From positions 1 through 37,103 of the forward strand of contig CAMYFZ010000011.1 of NCBI GenBank assembly GCA_947255165.1: 37,103 nucleotides of DNA. The letters are read 5' to 3'. Source of the DNA: an uncultured Varibaculum sp. (lineage in GTDB: Bacteria; Actinomycetota; Actinomycetes; Actinomycetales; Actinomycetaceae). The notes under the pieces are model-generated. The model worked only from the letters and a program-made list of their open reading frames with translations. It did no database searches and was not told the origin of the DNA. Shown piece by piece: positions 17,257 to 25,724 of the stretch. The translations under genes were made by a program, and so were the position numbers. The number at the start of each line of letters is the position of its first letter. Position 1 is the first letter of the stretch.

Positions 17257-18216
17257 ATGACCGATGAGCAAACCCAAGTGGTTTTGCCGGAAGACCTGGA
17301 TCCAGTACTGGTTTTTGGCCCCGGTGACCAGGTATTGCGGGCAATGCAAGATAACCTGCCGGGGGTACGGATTAACTCGCGTGGCAACATCGTAACCTTC
17401 CAAGGGAACCCGGGCGAGGCCCGGATGGGGGCCGACCTACTGACTGAGTTGATCGCGGCGGCCCGTCACGGTAATCCCTTATCGGCCGCGGCAGTTCAGC
17501 AAGCTCTTACCCTGATGTCAACCCAGGAAACGGCGCCGGTACTGCGGACTAAGCGCCGGCAAATTCGGGCGAAAACTCCTGGTCAACAAAGTTATTTAGA
17601 GGCGATTACCAATAATCGCATTGTTTTCGGGGTGGGGCCGGCCGGTACTGGGAAAACCTATCTGGCGATGGCCAAAGCGGTGGAAGCTTTGGAATCTGGG
17701 GCGGTATCGCGGATAGTATTGACTCGTCCGGCAGTAGAGGCGGGCGAATCCCTCGGTTTCTTGCCCGGTACCCTCACCGAAAAAATCGATCCCTATCTGC
17801 GTCCTCTTTATGATGCCCTCCGGGAAATGTTGGAACCGGCCGAACTTGCCCAACTTTTAGAATCCGGAACTATCGAGGTGGCACCCTTGGCGTATATGCG
17901 GGGGCGCACCATTTCGCATGCGTTTATTGTGCTGGATGAAGCCCAAAACACTACCACCCAGCAGATGAAAATGTTCCTCACCCGCCTGGGGCAGGGCTCG
18001 ACCATGGTAGTGACCGGTGATATCACCCAAATTGATTTACCCCGAGGAAAACTTTCGGGACTAAAAGACGCTCGCAACGTCCTCACCGGAGTTAAAGATA
18101 TAGAATTTTGCTATTTGACCAGTGAGGACGTGGTGCGCGATAAACTGGTGGGACTGATTATTGACGCCTATGAGCGGTCTGCGAACGCTCAAGGCGTGGG
18201 AGAGGAATATCGATGA
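17257..18216 (+). CDS. phoH: PhoH-like ATPase (YbeZ)
   Basis: A P-loop ATPase linked with RNA metabolism and, with YbeY, 16S rRNA processing. Walker A is GPAGTGKT (127-134) and Walker B VLDEAQN (225-231). Other family signs are [35 protein letters not shown] and [12 protein letters not shown]. The N-terminal ~90 residues form a small KH-like region (ILRAM..RINSRGN-type pattern). ATG follows the rsmE TAA with no gap; its TGA overlaps the ybeY ATG by four bases. The pairing with ybeY supports an rRNA maturation role. Confidence 0.95.
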   Translation: MTDEQTQVVLPEDLDPVLVFGPGDQVLRAMQDNLPGVRINSRGNIVTFQGNPGEARMGADLLTELIAAARHGNPLSAAAVQQALTLMSTQETAPVLRTKRRQIRAKTPGQQSYLEAITNNRIVFGVGPAGTGKTYLAMAKAVEALESGAVSRIVLTRPAVEAGESLGFLPGTLTEKIDPYLRPLYDALREMLEPAELAQLLESGTIEVAPLAYMRGRTISHAFIVLDEAQNTTTQQMKMFLTRLGQGSTMVVTGDITQIDLPRGKLSGLKDARNVLTGVKDIEFCYLTSEDVVRDKLVGLIIDAYERSANAQGVGEEYR

Positions 18217-18668
18217 GCGTAGAGGTCTTGAACGAAACCGAATACCCAATAGATGGGGTGGAGTTTCAAGAGCTTGCCGCCTATGTGCTGGGGGCAATGC
18301 ATGTATCTCCCGCCGCGGAAATGTCGCTGATTTTCGTGGAATCGGATGCGATAGCCGCCCTACATGAACGGTGGCTAGATCTAGAGGGCCCCACCGATGT
18401 GATGAGTTTTCCCATGGACGAGCTGCGTCCCGGCAGTGCGCAAGCTCCTACCGAGGCGGGGATACTGGGAGATATCGTGATTTGTCCCGAAGTTGCCAAG
18501 GCACAGGCAGCTAAAGCGGGACACTCTTCCACCGAAGAAATGTTACTGCTCACGGTGCATGGAATCTTGCATCTTTTAGGCTATGACCACGCCGAAAAGG
18601 ATGAAGAAAAAGAAATGTTTGCCTTGCAACGCAAACTATTGCTGACTTTCTTAGCGGAGCGGAGCTAA
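18213..18668 (+). CDS. ybeY: Endoribonuclease YbeY
   Basis: A single-strand-specific metallo-endoribonuclease that matures the 3' end of 16S rRNA and takes part in ribosome quality control. The metal motif [11 protein letters not shown] has H116, H120 and H126. The 151-residue length is normal, with the upstream motif [11 protein letters not shown] and GDIVICPE. The start overlaps phoH by four bases (ATGA). Confidence 0.96.
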   Translation: MSVEVLNETEYPIDGVEFQELAAYVLGAMHVSPAAEMSLIFVESDAIAALHERWLDLEGPTDVMSFPMDELRPGSAQAPTEAGILGDIVICPEVAKAQAAKAGHSSTEEMLLLTVHGILHLLGYDHAEKDEEKEMFALQRKLLLTFLAERS

Positions 18669-18670
18669 CT

Positions 18671-19966
18671 TTGTTCTCCCAGATACCTGCCGGAGGGCTA
18701 CTTGCTTTAGCGATTATGCTCGTGGCGGTAGATACCGCCTGGGCAGCGGCATTGGGAGCGTTTCAAACTCTGTCTCATGCCCGTGCTCAAGATCTGGTGG
18801 AAGAGGGGCGCCGTCGCGCGCGGCTAGTACGATCCCTGCTAGAAGATAGACTCCATACCGTGGCTATCTGCCAGTCGTGGCGCTTATTTGCGCAGGTACT
18901 AGCCTCTGCCTGTATGACCTTGGCGATGGTGGGATTCGGGCTGACCTGGTGGGTAGCTCTTTTGGTATCGCTGCTGGTATTGGGGGCGCTATTGCTTATT
19001 TTCGCTACTTTTGCGGGCATGCGAGTGGGTATTTATCGCCCGGAGGCTACTGCCCTCTGGCTGGCAAAAATGGTTAATTTTGGTAATCGCATCTCGGTAC
19101 TTTATCGCCCCGTCGAATGGGTAGTACAAAAAATAGCGCCCTTGTCCCCGGTAGATGAGGCTGCTTCCCGCGCTGAAATCGCCGAAGATTTCCGGGAAAT
19201 GGTCGAGGAAATGGCGGAGGAAGAAAACCTCGCTTATGAGGACGAAGACCGCCAGATTGTGCGTTCCGCCTTGGAGCTAGGAACCACTTTGGTACGTGAA
19301 ATCATCGTGCCCCGCACCGATATGGTTTCGGTCGAGACCACTACTCTCGCCCGGGAAGCCTTTGAAATATTTATCCAATCCGGGTTTTCGCGGATTCCGG
19401 TGTTAGGCGATGATGCCGATGACGTGCGCGGCATGCTTTATCTAAAAGACGTGGTTTCGCGTTGTTTTTCCCGTCCGGAGCTGACGGATCATCCGGTGCC
19501 AGAAATGATGCGCGAAGCATTTTTCGTCCCGGAAGTAATGCTCGCTGATGACCTGATGCGCCAGATGCAAGCTGACGCTCCCCATATTGCGGTAGTGGTA
19601 GATGAATGGGGAGGCACAGTCGGTCTGGTAACTATCGAAGATATTTTGGAAGAACTGGTCGGCGAGGTAACCGACGAGCACGATCGCGCTGAGGAAGAAC
19701 CGGAACAACTGAGCGCAAATACCTGGTTGGTACCTGCCCGTTTAGGTTTGGATGACTTAGCTACCCTGGTAGATCTCGAAATAGATGATGACGAAGTGGA
19801 TACGGTTGGAGGACTGCTGGCCAAAGCCCTGGGTAAAGTGCCGCTGCTGGGCTCTCATGCCCGGGTCAAAGGACTGGAGTTAACCGTGAAATCAGTTGCC
19901 GGTCGCCGTCGGCAAATGGATACCCTATTGGTAGAACGGGTAGAGACAGAAACGGACGAGGAATGA
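18671..19966 (+). CDS. CNNM/CorC-type transporter-like protein (hemolysin family)
   Basis: The N-terminal DUF21-like region contains membrane helices at ~8-30, 70-90 and 92-115. A tandem CBS pair follows (~205-330): EIIVPRTDMVSVE, FSRIPVLGDDADDVRGMLYLKD, and PHIAVVVDEWGGTVGLVTIEDILEEL, here cited as VVVDEWGGTVGLVT. The C-terminal CorC/HlyC domain is present (VDTVGGLLAKALGKVP). Proteins like this are linked to Mg2+/Co2+ efflux; the name hemolysin is historical. TTG start two bases after the ybeY stop; no strong Shine-Dalgarno. The DUF21 part is short, so the number of helices is uncertain. ATGA overlap with era. Confidence 0.88.
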   Translation: MFSQIPAGGLLALAIMLVAVDTAWAAALGAFQTLSHARAQDLVEEGRRRARLVRSLLEDRLHTVAICQSWRLFAQVLASACMTLAMVGFGLTWWVALLVSLLVLGALLLIFATFAGMRVGIYRPEATALWLAKMVNFGNRISVLYRPVEWVVQKIAPLSPVDEAASRAEIAEDFREMVEEMAEEENLAYEDEDRQIVRSALELGTTLVREIIVPRTDMVSVETTTLAREAFEIFIQSGFSRIPVLGDDADDVRGMLYLKDVVSRCFSRPELTDHPVPEMMREAFFVPEVMLADDLMRQMQADAPHIAVVVDEWGGTVGLVTIEDILEELVGEVTDEHDRAEEEPEQLSANTWLVPARLGLDDLATLVDLEIDDDEVDTVGGLLAKALGKVPLLGSHARVKGLELTVKSVAGRRRQMDTLLVERVETETDEE

Positions 19967-21021
19967 ATGAGCAAGTAAAACCAGAATCCAGCGAGCACCG
20001 TGCGGGATTTGTTTCTATCGTGGGTCGGCCCAATGTAGGCAAATCTACGCTAACGAATGCGCTGGTCGGGCAGAAAGTAGCCATTACTTCTTCGCGTCCA
20101 GAAACTACCCGTCATAACGTGCGAGGCGTAGTCCAGGGTGAGGATTACCAGATTGTGCTGGTCGATACTCCCGGTCTGCATCGTCCCCGCACCCTGCTAG
20201 GCAAACGTCTAAACGATATGGTGCGCGAAGCCTTGGTAGATGTAGATGCGGTGGTGTTTTGTCTGCCGGCAGATCAAAAAATCGGTCCGGGAGACCGCTA
20301 TATTGCCGAGGCGTTAAAAGACCTGAACATTCCGGTGATCGTGGCGATTACCAAAGCCGATCTGGTTTCTAAAGAACGAATGGTAGCGGCGCTGGTAGCA
20401 GCGGGTGAATTGGGGGATTGGCGGGAGATAGTTCCCCTTAGCGCCCTAGAGGGGGAAGTATCTGTCCTGGTCGATCAGATTGCTAAATACCTACCGCCCT
20501 CCCCGCCGCTATATCCCCGTGACCAGGTCAGTGATGAATCGGTAGAAAAAATGATTGCCGAGTTCGTGCGGGAAGCCGCCCTGGAGGGGGTGCGTGAAGA
20601 ACTACCACATTCGATTGCGGTACAGGTAGAAGAGATTCTTTACCAAGGGGAAGATAGCGGCCCCCGCCTGGGATATGGAACGCACCGTACCCCGCAAAAA
20701 GACGAGGATGCTACCAAGGAATCCGAGGGCGGTGCTGAGAACGAGGATGCTACCACGCCCTCCGATGCTGCTGAGGACGGGCCCGGTGTCCCTAAAGAAC
20801 AAGCCAAGCCCCTAGACGTGCACGTAAATGTGTTCGTAGAGCGCGATTCTCAAAAAGGAATTTTGATAGGAAAAGGGGGCAGCCATATTCGCCGGGTACG
20901 GATCAAATCGAAACGCCAGATTCAAAAACTACTAGGTACCCCGGTACAGCTACACCTGCATGTGCGAGTAGCCAAGAACTGGCAGTCCGACACTAAAATG
21001 CTAGGACGTCTGGGATTTTAG
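19963..21021 (+). CDS. era: GTPase Era with acidic insertion before the KH domain strand
   Basis: Era is a Ras-like GTPase that binds the 3' end of 16S rRNA in 30S assembly. G1 is GRPNVGKS (21-28), then DTPG (68-71) and TKAD (130-133). The KH domain follows, with VNVFVERDSQKGILIGKGGS and the terminal AKNWQSDTKMLGRLGF. The family has ~300 residues; this has 352. The surplus is ~50 residues at about 230-281, rich in Glu, Asp, Gly and Thr (KDEDATKESEGGAENEDAT), between HSIAVQVEEI and LDVHVNVFVER. It should loop out of the KH fold. Confidence 0.95.
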   Translation: MNEQVKPESSEHRAGFVSIVGRPNVGKSTLTNALVGQKVAITSSRPETTRHNVRGVVQGEDYQIVLVDTPGLHRPRTLLGKRLNDMVREALVDVDAVVFCLPADQKIGPGDRYIAEALKDLNIPVIVAITKADLVSKERMVAALVAAGELGDWREIVPLSALEGEVSVLVDQIAKYLPPSPPLYPRDQVSDESVEKMIAEFVREAALEGVREELPHSIAVQVEEILYQGEDSGPRLGYGTHRTPQKDEDATKESEGGAENEDATTPSDAAEDGPGVPKEQAKPLDVHVNVFVERDSQKGILIGKGGSHIRRVRIKSKRQIQKLLGTPVQLHLHVRVAKNWQSDTKMLGRLGF

Positions 21022-21105
21022 AGAGCAAAGACAGGTTTGGTTCCCTTAGCTTTAAGGACGGTGCTTTCCCCGGTTGCGGCACAGCGGGTCTAGCCCACCG
21101 CATTC

Positions 21106-21119
21106 TTGTAAACGTTTCC
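21106..21119. promoter_or_regulatory. Candidate LacI-family operator
   Basis: TTGTAAACGTTTCC centres on the perfect palindrome AAACGTTT (21110-21117) with the CG centre typical of LacI-family sites. It lies 60 bases before the lacI-type gene, so autoregulation is likely. Only one copy was found. Confidence 0.55.
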
Positions 21120-21176
21120 TGGAAGGTTAATTTTCTTGCTAGGATTTTATAAAGCACTTGCTAGGAGGCGTTTTTC

Positions 21177-22235
21177 GTGGCAACCATTCGTGATGTGGCT
21201 AAAGCCGCTGGAGTTTCGATTGCCACCGTTTCGCGCGCCCTGAATGGGAATACCAATTTAGCGCCTGCTACCCGGCAGAAAGTATTGGCTGCCGCCGAGG
21301 AATTGGGGTATCAAAAAGATCGCTTAGCAGCGGCGATGCGCACGGGACGCACTGGAGCTATCGGTTTGGTTCTAGGAGACGTAATGAACCCGTTTTATGC
21401 GATGCTGGCGCATTGCGTGGAACGAGCAGTTCATTCTCACCAGGTGTCTTTGGTGCTTTCTAATGCTCACGAGGATGGGAAAAGCTACGAAAGAGGAATT
21501 CGGGCGCTGGCAAAACAGGGGGTAGATGGGCTTTTAGTGGTACCTCCCTCTCGGGTAGCGCCCGGCTGGAAGCATCCGGATCCTCCGGAAGGAATCGCGA
21601 TGGTGGCTTTGGACCGGCAGGCACGCGGGGGAGCTGTACCCTCGGTGGTGATTGATTCTGCCCGGGCGATGCAAGAATTGGCAGAGCATCTGCGTGCTGC
21701 CGGATATCGCCATCCCGCCTATTTGGCTGGTCCAGAGTTTTCTTTAGCGGAACGGCATCGTGCCGGAACTCTAATCGAGGCCTTAGATAGCTGCGGTTTT
21801 AGGAAAGTGGAAGTTGAGTATTGCCCCCATGAAGCAGTCCCGGCCGCCAGTGCTACCCGGGCGCTGTTGGCACTGTACCGTCCCGATATTATTATTTGTG
21901 CCTCTAACCAGATTGCCCTGGGAGTCTTAATGATTACCAAGAGCATGGGGATGCAGCTCGGGTCCGATCTGGGATTGGCGGCAGTTGATGATATTCCTTG
22001 GTTCTCGGTGATGTCGCCGGCTATTACCGTGATTGATCAACCGGTCGATAAACTTGCGAACCTAGGGGTAAACCTACTGATGAAACAGATATTTGGTGCC
22101 GCCTATATGCCGAAAGCCGGGGATATCTTGGTGGCGGGGGAAAGTGCCTTTATTCCGCGCGAGTCCACCCAGGGTCCCCGCCTGTCCGCTCAATATGCGG
22201 GACGCTGGTTACCAGAAAGTGGAAAAACTGTTTAG
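21177..22235 (+). CDS. LacI-family transcriptional regulator
   Basis: The N-terminal helix-turn-helix and hinge are typical: ATIRDVAKAAGVSIATVSRA, LNGN, then ATRQKVLAAAEELGYQKDRLA. A periplasmic-binding-protein-like effector domain follows (GAIGLVLGDVMNPFYAMLAH, DGLLVVPPS, LAAVDDIPWFSVMSPAITVI). 352 residues is the normal length. GTG start with AGGAGG nine bases upstream. No sugar transporter or enzyme lies next to it, so the target and inducer are unknown; its operator candidate suggests self-regulation. It interrupts the usual era-to-leuA/recO order. Confidence 0.92.
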   Translation: MATIRDVAKAAGVSIATVSRALNGNTNLAPATRQKVLAAAEELGYQKDRLAAAMRTGRTGAIGLVLGDVMNPFYAMLAHCVERAVHSHQVSLVLSNAHEDGKSYERGIRALAKQGVDGLLVVPPSRVAPGWKHPDPPEGIAMVALDRQARGGAVPSVVIDSARAMQELAEHLRAAGYRHPAYLAGPEFSLAERHRAGTLIEALDSCGFRKVEVEYCPHEAVPAASATRALLALYRPDIIICASNQIALGVLMITKSMGMQLGSDLGLAAVDDIPWFSVMSPAITVIDQPVDKLANLGVNLLMKQIFGAAYMPKAGDILVAGESAFIPRESTQGPRLSAQYAGRWLPESGKTV

Positions 22236-22238
22236 AGT
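22209..22238 (+). promoter_or_regulatory. Putative promoter of the leuA leader
   Basis: TTACCA (22209-22214), 18 bases, TAGAGT (22233-22238), six bases, then the ATG of the leader peptide. Both boxes lie at the very end of the LacI gene. The fit is moderate; it would give a leaderless leader peptide. Confidence 0.4.
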
Positions 22239-22244
22239 AGGTGT

Positions 22245-22292
22245 ATGCGCGCATTGGTTCTGCTGCTAGGCTGCCGCGACGAAGTCCAGTAA
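22245..22292 (+). CDS. Leucine-rich leader peptide of leuA
   Basis: A 15-codon frame, MRALVLLLGCRDEVQ-stop, with four leucine codons (TTG, CTG, CTG, CTA) near its start. It sits 120 bases before leuA, and its stop codon lies in the loop of a strong hairpin. Leader peptides with leucine runs before leuA are known from Actinobacteria and couple leucyl-tRNA supply to leuA expression. No Shine-Dalgarno sequence precedes the ATG; see the promoter entry. Confidence 0.75.
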   Translation: MRALVLLLGCRDEVQ

Positions 22293-22314
22293 AACTGGTC
22301 GAGACTCGTCGCGG
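22274..22314 (+). promoter_or_regulatory. Attenuator-type hairpin before leuA
   Basis: CCGCGACGA (22274-22282) pairs perfectly with TCGTCGCGG (22306-22314); CCAGT (22286-22290) pairs with ACTGG (22294-22298) inside it. The left arm is also the end of the leader peptide frame, so a ribosome stalled at the leucine codons or finishing the peptide would change the fold. The following sequence (GATTCTTCGG) is not a real T-run, so whether it acts on transcription or translation is open. Confidence 0.65.
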
Positions 22315-22365
22315 GATTCTTCGGTGCCTTCGGCCAGCCACTTTAAAGCAGAAAGAAATCTTGTA

Positions 22366-24117
22366 ATGCGAACTACTGGTAAAGCTCCCCGACAACAACC
22401 TTCCGGAATGCCTTTTCAAAAGTATGCCCATTTTTGGGATACTTCCCTGAAACTGCCGGATCGTACCTGGCCAGATAGAAATGTTACCCAGGCTCCTCGC
22501 TGGCTATCTACGGATTTGCGGGACGGTAACCAGGCTTTGATTGACCCGATGGATCCGCTGCGTAAACGGAAAATGTTCGATCTGTTGGTACAGATCGGGA
22601 TGAAAGAAATCGAAATCGGGTTTCCGGCGGCCTCACAGGTAGATTTTGACTTCGTGCGCTCACTGGTTGAAGATAACGCGATTCCCGAAGACGTTTGCGT
22701 TTCAGTTCTCACCCAGGCGCGCGAAGACCTAATCGGACGCACCGTGGAATCCCTAGTGGGGGTGCCGCGAGCCAATGTGCATATCTATAACGCCACCTCC
22801 CCAACATTCAGAGAGATAGTTTTCCACAACGATAAGGCGGCCACCGTAGAACTGGCGGTTAGCGGGGTACGTGAGGTAATCGCGCAGGCAGAAAAACAGC
22901 TTGATGATTCCACGGTTTTCGGGTTGCAGTATTCGCCCGAAATTTTCGTGGATACCGAAGCCGAGTTTGCCCTGGAAATCTGTGAAGCCGTCATGGATAT
23001 TTGGCAGCCCGATGAAGATCGCGAAATCATTTTGAACCTGCCCGCCACCGTAGAGCGCTACACTCCGGACTCCTATGCGGATCAGATTGAATGGATGAGC
23101 CGTAACCTAAGCCGTCGCGAACATGTATGTCTGTCGGTACATAACCATAATGACCGCGGCACGGGGATTGCGGCGGCGGAACTGTCTATGAAAGCCGGTG
23201 CCGACCGGGTAGAAGGCTGCCTCCTGGGGCAGGGGGAGCGCACCGGCAACGTTGATTTGATTACCTTGGCGATGAATCTTTATTCCCAAGGAATCGACCC
23301 CATGCTGGATTTATCTGATCTGGATCAGGTGCGCGAAACTGTCGAACACTGCACCCGCATGGAAACTAATCCCCGCCAGCCCTACACTGGCGATTTGGTT
23401 TACACTTCCTTCTCCGGTTCCCACCAGGACGCCATCAAGAAGGGCTTTGATAAACGCGCCCAACAGGTTAAAGCTGCTGGTGGCGACCAAAACCAGGTTA
23501 TCTGGACGGTTCCTTACCTGCCGATTGACCCCGGGGATATCGGACGCGATTACCAGGCAGTGGTGCGGGTGAACTCCCAGTCCGGTAAGGGCGGTATCGC
23601 CTTCATGATGAAACGGGATTATTCCTTGGATTTGCCGCGCCGCCTGCAGGTGGAATTCTATCGCCACGTTCAGGACTACACAGAAGAGTTCGGGGGCGAG
23701 GTCGATTCGCAGCATTTGTGGAAGATTTTTGCCGATGAATATTTGCCCGGTGAAGAACATAGCCTCACGCCCTGGGGCCGCTTTAAGCTGCGGGATTCTC
23801 GCGCCGACACCAACCATGAAACTGGGGAAGTCTCCTTGCGGGCTCAGGTTAGTGATAACGGCGCTATGCGGACTTTAGAGGCGGTGGCGCCCGGGCCTAT
23901 CGAGGCCTTTATTACTGCTTTCCAAAGGCTGGGCTTGGATATCAAAGTGCTCGACTATGTCGAGCATGCGATGGAAACCGGCGAAAGTTCGCGGGCAGCG
24001 GCCTATGTCGAGGCCGAGATTGCCGGTCAGGTGCTGTGGGGAGTAGGTATCGATCCCTCGATTACCCGCGCGACCTATAAGGCAGTTATCAGCGCCCTCA
24101 ACCGCGCGGAACGCTAA
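22366..24117 (+). CDS. leuA: 2-isopropylmalate synthase
   Basis: First committed step of leucine synthesis: condensation of acetyl-CoA with 2-ketoisovalerate. This is the long actinobacterial LeuA type (~583 residues). Motifs: RWLSTDLRDGNQALIDPM, EIEIGFPAASQVDFDFVR, CLSVHNHNDRGTGIAAAELS and GCLLGQGERTGNVDL. The C-terminal regulatory domain (~440-583) senses leucine. ATG at 22366 has only a weak purine run before it; the frame extends to GTG at 22324, but that would run back into the hairpin region and add non-family residues. Transcription likely depends on the leader peptide and hairpin. Confidence 0.95.
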   Translation: MRTTGKAPRQQPSGMPFQKYAHFWDTSLKLPDRTWPDRNVTQAPRWLSTDLRDGNQALIDPMDPLRKRKMFDLLVQIGMKEIEIGFPAASQVDFDFVRSLVEDNAIPEDVCVSVLTQAREDLIGRTVESLVGVPRANVHIYNATSPTFREIVFHNDKAATVELAVSGVREVIAQAEKQLDDSTVFGLQYSPEIFVDTEAEFALEICEAVMDIWQPDEDREIILNLPATVERYTPDSYADQIEWMSRNLSRREHVCLSVHNHNDRGTGIAAAELSMKAGADRVEGCLLGQGERTGNVDLITLAMNLYSQGIDPMLDLSDLDQVRETVEHCTRMETNPRQPYTGDLVYTSFSGSHQDAIKKGFDKRAQQVKAAGGDQNQVIWTVPYLPIDPGDIGRDYQAVVRVNSQSGKGGIAFMMKRDYSLDLPRRLQVEFYRHVQDYTEEFGGEVDSQHLWKIFADEYLPGEEHSLTPWGRFKLRDSRADTNHETGEVSLRAQVSDNGAMRTLEAVAPGPIEAFITAFQRLGLDIKVLDYVEHAMETGESSRAAAYVEAEIAGQVLWGVGIDPSITRATYKAVISALNRAER

Positions 24118-24120
24118 AAG

Positions 24121-24210
24121 GTCTGCAAAACCTGCGCTAGAACGTCTGCAAAAGGTGCGCTAGGATATCTGCAAAACCTGCGTTAGAATGTCTGCAAATA
24201 ATGCGCTAGA
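24121..24210 (+). repeat. Four direct repeats, exact 23-bp period
   Basis: Copies begin at 24121, 24144, 24167 and 24190. The first is GTCTGCAAAACCTGCGCTAG; the shared core is TCTGCAAA-N4-TGCGCTAG (one copy has TGCGTTAG). They start four bases after the leuA stop and end ten bases before an extended -10 promoter, covering its -35 region. There are no spacers of independent sequence, so this is not CRISPR. The exact phase of about two helical turns suggests a set of protein-binding sites; it may also be an end of a mobile unit. Confidence 0.85.
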
Positions 24211-24220
24211 GCTTTTGAAC

Positions 24221-24229
24221 TGCTATAAT
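24221..24229 (+). promoter_or_regulatory. Extended -10 promoter of the DUF4143 ATPase
   Basis: TGCTATAAT matches the full extended -10 consensus (TGn-TATAAT). Six bases later is an in-frame GTG (24236), the spacing of a leaderless mRNA. The upstream -35 position is occupied by the fourth 23-bp repeat. Confidence 0.65.
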
Positions 24230-24235
24230 AAGCAT

Positions 24236-25540
24236 GTGGACACCGAAGCGATAGTGGGTAGACCCTATCTACCCAGAATGATTGATAGCCCCTTGCAGGA
24301 AATCCTGCACGGGGTAGGCGCCGTTATAATCGAGGGTCCTCGTGGGTGCGGCAAGACTATGAGCGCCCTAAATGCGGCTAACTCTTATATCTTTTTAGAT
24401 ACTCCCCACGCAAAAGAAATCTTTGATTTTCAACCTGAACTACTTCTTCGTGGTGACACCCCCAGGCTGTTAGACGAATGGCAGGTTATCCCCGAAAGCT
24501 GGAATCTAGTTCGCCGCGAGGTAGATGGCAGGGCTGAGCGCGGACGTTTCATCTTGACCGGATCCGCCCTCCCAGCTGATGACATTACCAGACATACTGG
24601 GGCGGGTCGCTTCTTGCGCCTTACCCAACAAACCATGACTACTTGTGAAAAAGACCAAGTTTTGGGCAAGGATAACTCAATGCCATCTGTATCCCTACGC
24701 AACTTATTTGCGGGGGAATTTCCCGACCTTTTCCCTGGCCAAGATGATCCCACCTCGGCAATCAATCTGCTATGCCGCCCGGGATTCCCCGATATGCTCC
24801 ATGATGATTTTTCTCTTTCTTCCCGCCGTATCAGTGCATATATTGATGAGGTCACCCGCCTAGATTTATCTCGCCTAGCCGAGATCCGGCATTCTCCACA
24901 AGTAATCACGGCAATCCTGCAGTCGGTAGCGCGCAGCGTGATTAGTGAGTTAAAAATAGGCACGATTCGCAGCGACATCGAGCTACTAGCAGGAGAAATC
25001 CAAAACAGAACCATTTCTAACTATCTGGAACTACTAGGGAGGATTTTTGTAGTCCAAGAAATTCCTGCCTGGTTGCCGCAGCTACGTACGAGAGCAAGGC
25101 TGCGTACGGCGAGAAAATATCATCTAGCTGATCCAGCTATGGCGGTTAATCTTCTGGGGGCTACGCCTACTCAGCTAGCCTATGACCCGAAAACTCTAGG
25201 ATTGATATTAGAAAGCGCCGTTCTCCATGACCTACATACCCTGATTAGCTTTTTAGGAGGTAAGCTCTATCACTACCGCGATAGCTCCGGCCGGGAAATC
25301 GATGGAATCGTTACTCTTCCTGATGGACGCTGGGCAGGTATCGAAGTCAAACTAGGAACCGCCAAAATCTCTCAAGCAGGGCAAAAACTGCAAGAAATCG
25401 TGAATACGCTCGATTTAGAGGTGATGAAGAAACCTTCGTTCCTGGCAGTAGTTACTCTGGCTGGACCGATAGCTAAGCTCACGAAGCTGGAAAATGACGT
25501 TCCTACCTTTACCTTTCCAATTCAAGCTTTGGGTGTCTAA
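24236..25540 (+). CDS. AAA+ ATPase with DUF4143 domain
   Basis: Residue numbers count from ATG 24188. Walker A is GPRGCGKT (50-57), the Walker B-like region is RLLDEWQ (94-99 holds DEWQ), and the sensor strand is FILTGSALP (about 121-130). The C-terminal DUF4143 part has GREIDGIV, then WAGIEVKLG (D372, E386-V-K388), a spacing like the PD-(D/E)XK nuclease fold. The family occurs widely as single accessory genes of unknown role. The frame starts at ATG 24188, inside the fourth repeat and without Shine-Dalgarno, but the extended -10 at 24221-24229 would begin transcription after it. I therefore prefer GTG 24236 (434 residues). The usual PM(S/T)L-E motif after the GAGR segment is changed to TMTTCEK. 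Flanking repeats and its position in a conserved gene order suggest acquisition. Confidence 0.85.
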   Translation: MDTEAIVGRPYLPRMIDSPLQEILHGVGAVIIEGPRGCGKTMSALNAANSYIFLDTPHAKEIFDFQPELLLRGDTPRLLDEWQVIPESWNLVRREVDGRAERGRFILTGSALPADDITRHTGAGRFLRLTQQTMTTCEKDQVLGKDNSMPSVSLRNLFAGEFPDLFPGQDDPTSAINLLCRPGFPDMLHDDFSLSSRRISAYIDEVTRLDLSRLAEIRHSPQVITAILQSVARSVISELKIGTIRSDIELLAGEIQNRTISNYLELLGRIFVVQEIPAWLPQLRTRARLRTARKYHLADPAMAVNLLGATPTQLAYDPKTLGLILESAVLHDLHTLISFLGGKLYHYRDSSGREIDGIVTLPDGRWAGIEVKLGTAKISQAGQKLQEIVNTLDLEVMKKPSFLAVVTLAGPIAKLTKLENDVPTFTFPIQALGV

Positions 25541-25566
25541 AACTTATTGAAGTGTATTAATAATGC

Positions 25567-25609
25567 TCTAGCAATCGTTTTGCAGGAAGTCTAGCAATCG
25601 TTTTGCAGG
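25567..25609 (-). repeat. Two inverted copies of the 23-bp repeat family
   Basis: TCTAGCAATCGTTTTGCAGG occurs at 25567-25586 and again at 25590-25609, 23 bases apart. Read on the minus strand it is CCTGCAAAACGATTGCTAGA, matching the left-side repeat at 15 of 19 core positions. The ATPase gene is thus flanked by related repeat clusters in opposite orientation with the same period. Confidence 0.8.
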
Positions 25610-25709
25610 TTTTACGTGGCTGCTGGCATTAGTATTTGCGGAGGCGGCTGCTAGCTCTCGCCCGCAAGCGTCCTTTGAGCTGTGTCAACGCTGAGCTAGC
25701 ACGTAGATA

Positions 25710-25718
25710 TGAGATAAT
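25710..25718 (+). promoter_or_regulatory. Extended -10 promoter of recO
   Basis: TGAGATAAT (TGn plus GATAAT) followed by six bases and the GTG of recO. No Shine-Dalgarno sequence precedes that GTG, so the transcript is probably leaderless. Confidence 0.5.
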
Positions 25719-25724
25719 AACCGG

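Noticed and set aside
21021..21105. Terminator after era
   Set aside because: I found no convincing stem followed by a T-run in this stretch.
22324..22365. GTG 22324 as the leuA start
   Set aside because: The extra residues are not family-like and would start in the leader hairpin region.
23311..23817. 168-codon minus-strand frame opposite leuA
   Set aside because: It mirrors conserved leuA codons and has no recognisable domain.
24121..24210. Possible CRISPR array
   Set aside because: The 23-bp period is made of repeat with almost no spacer, and only four copies exist without cas genes.
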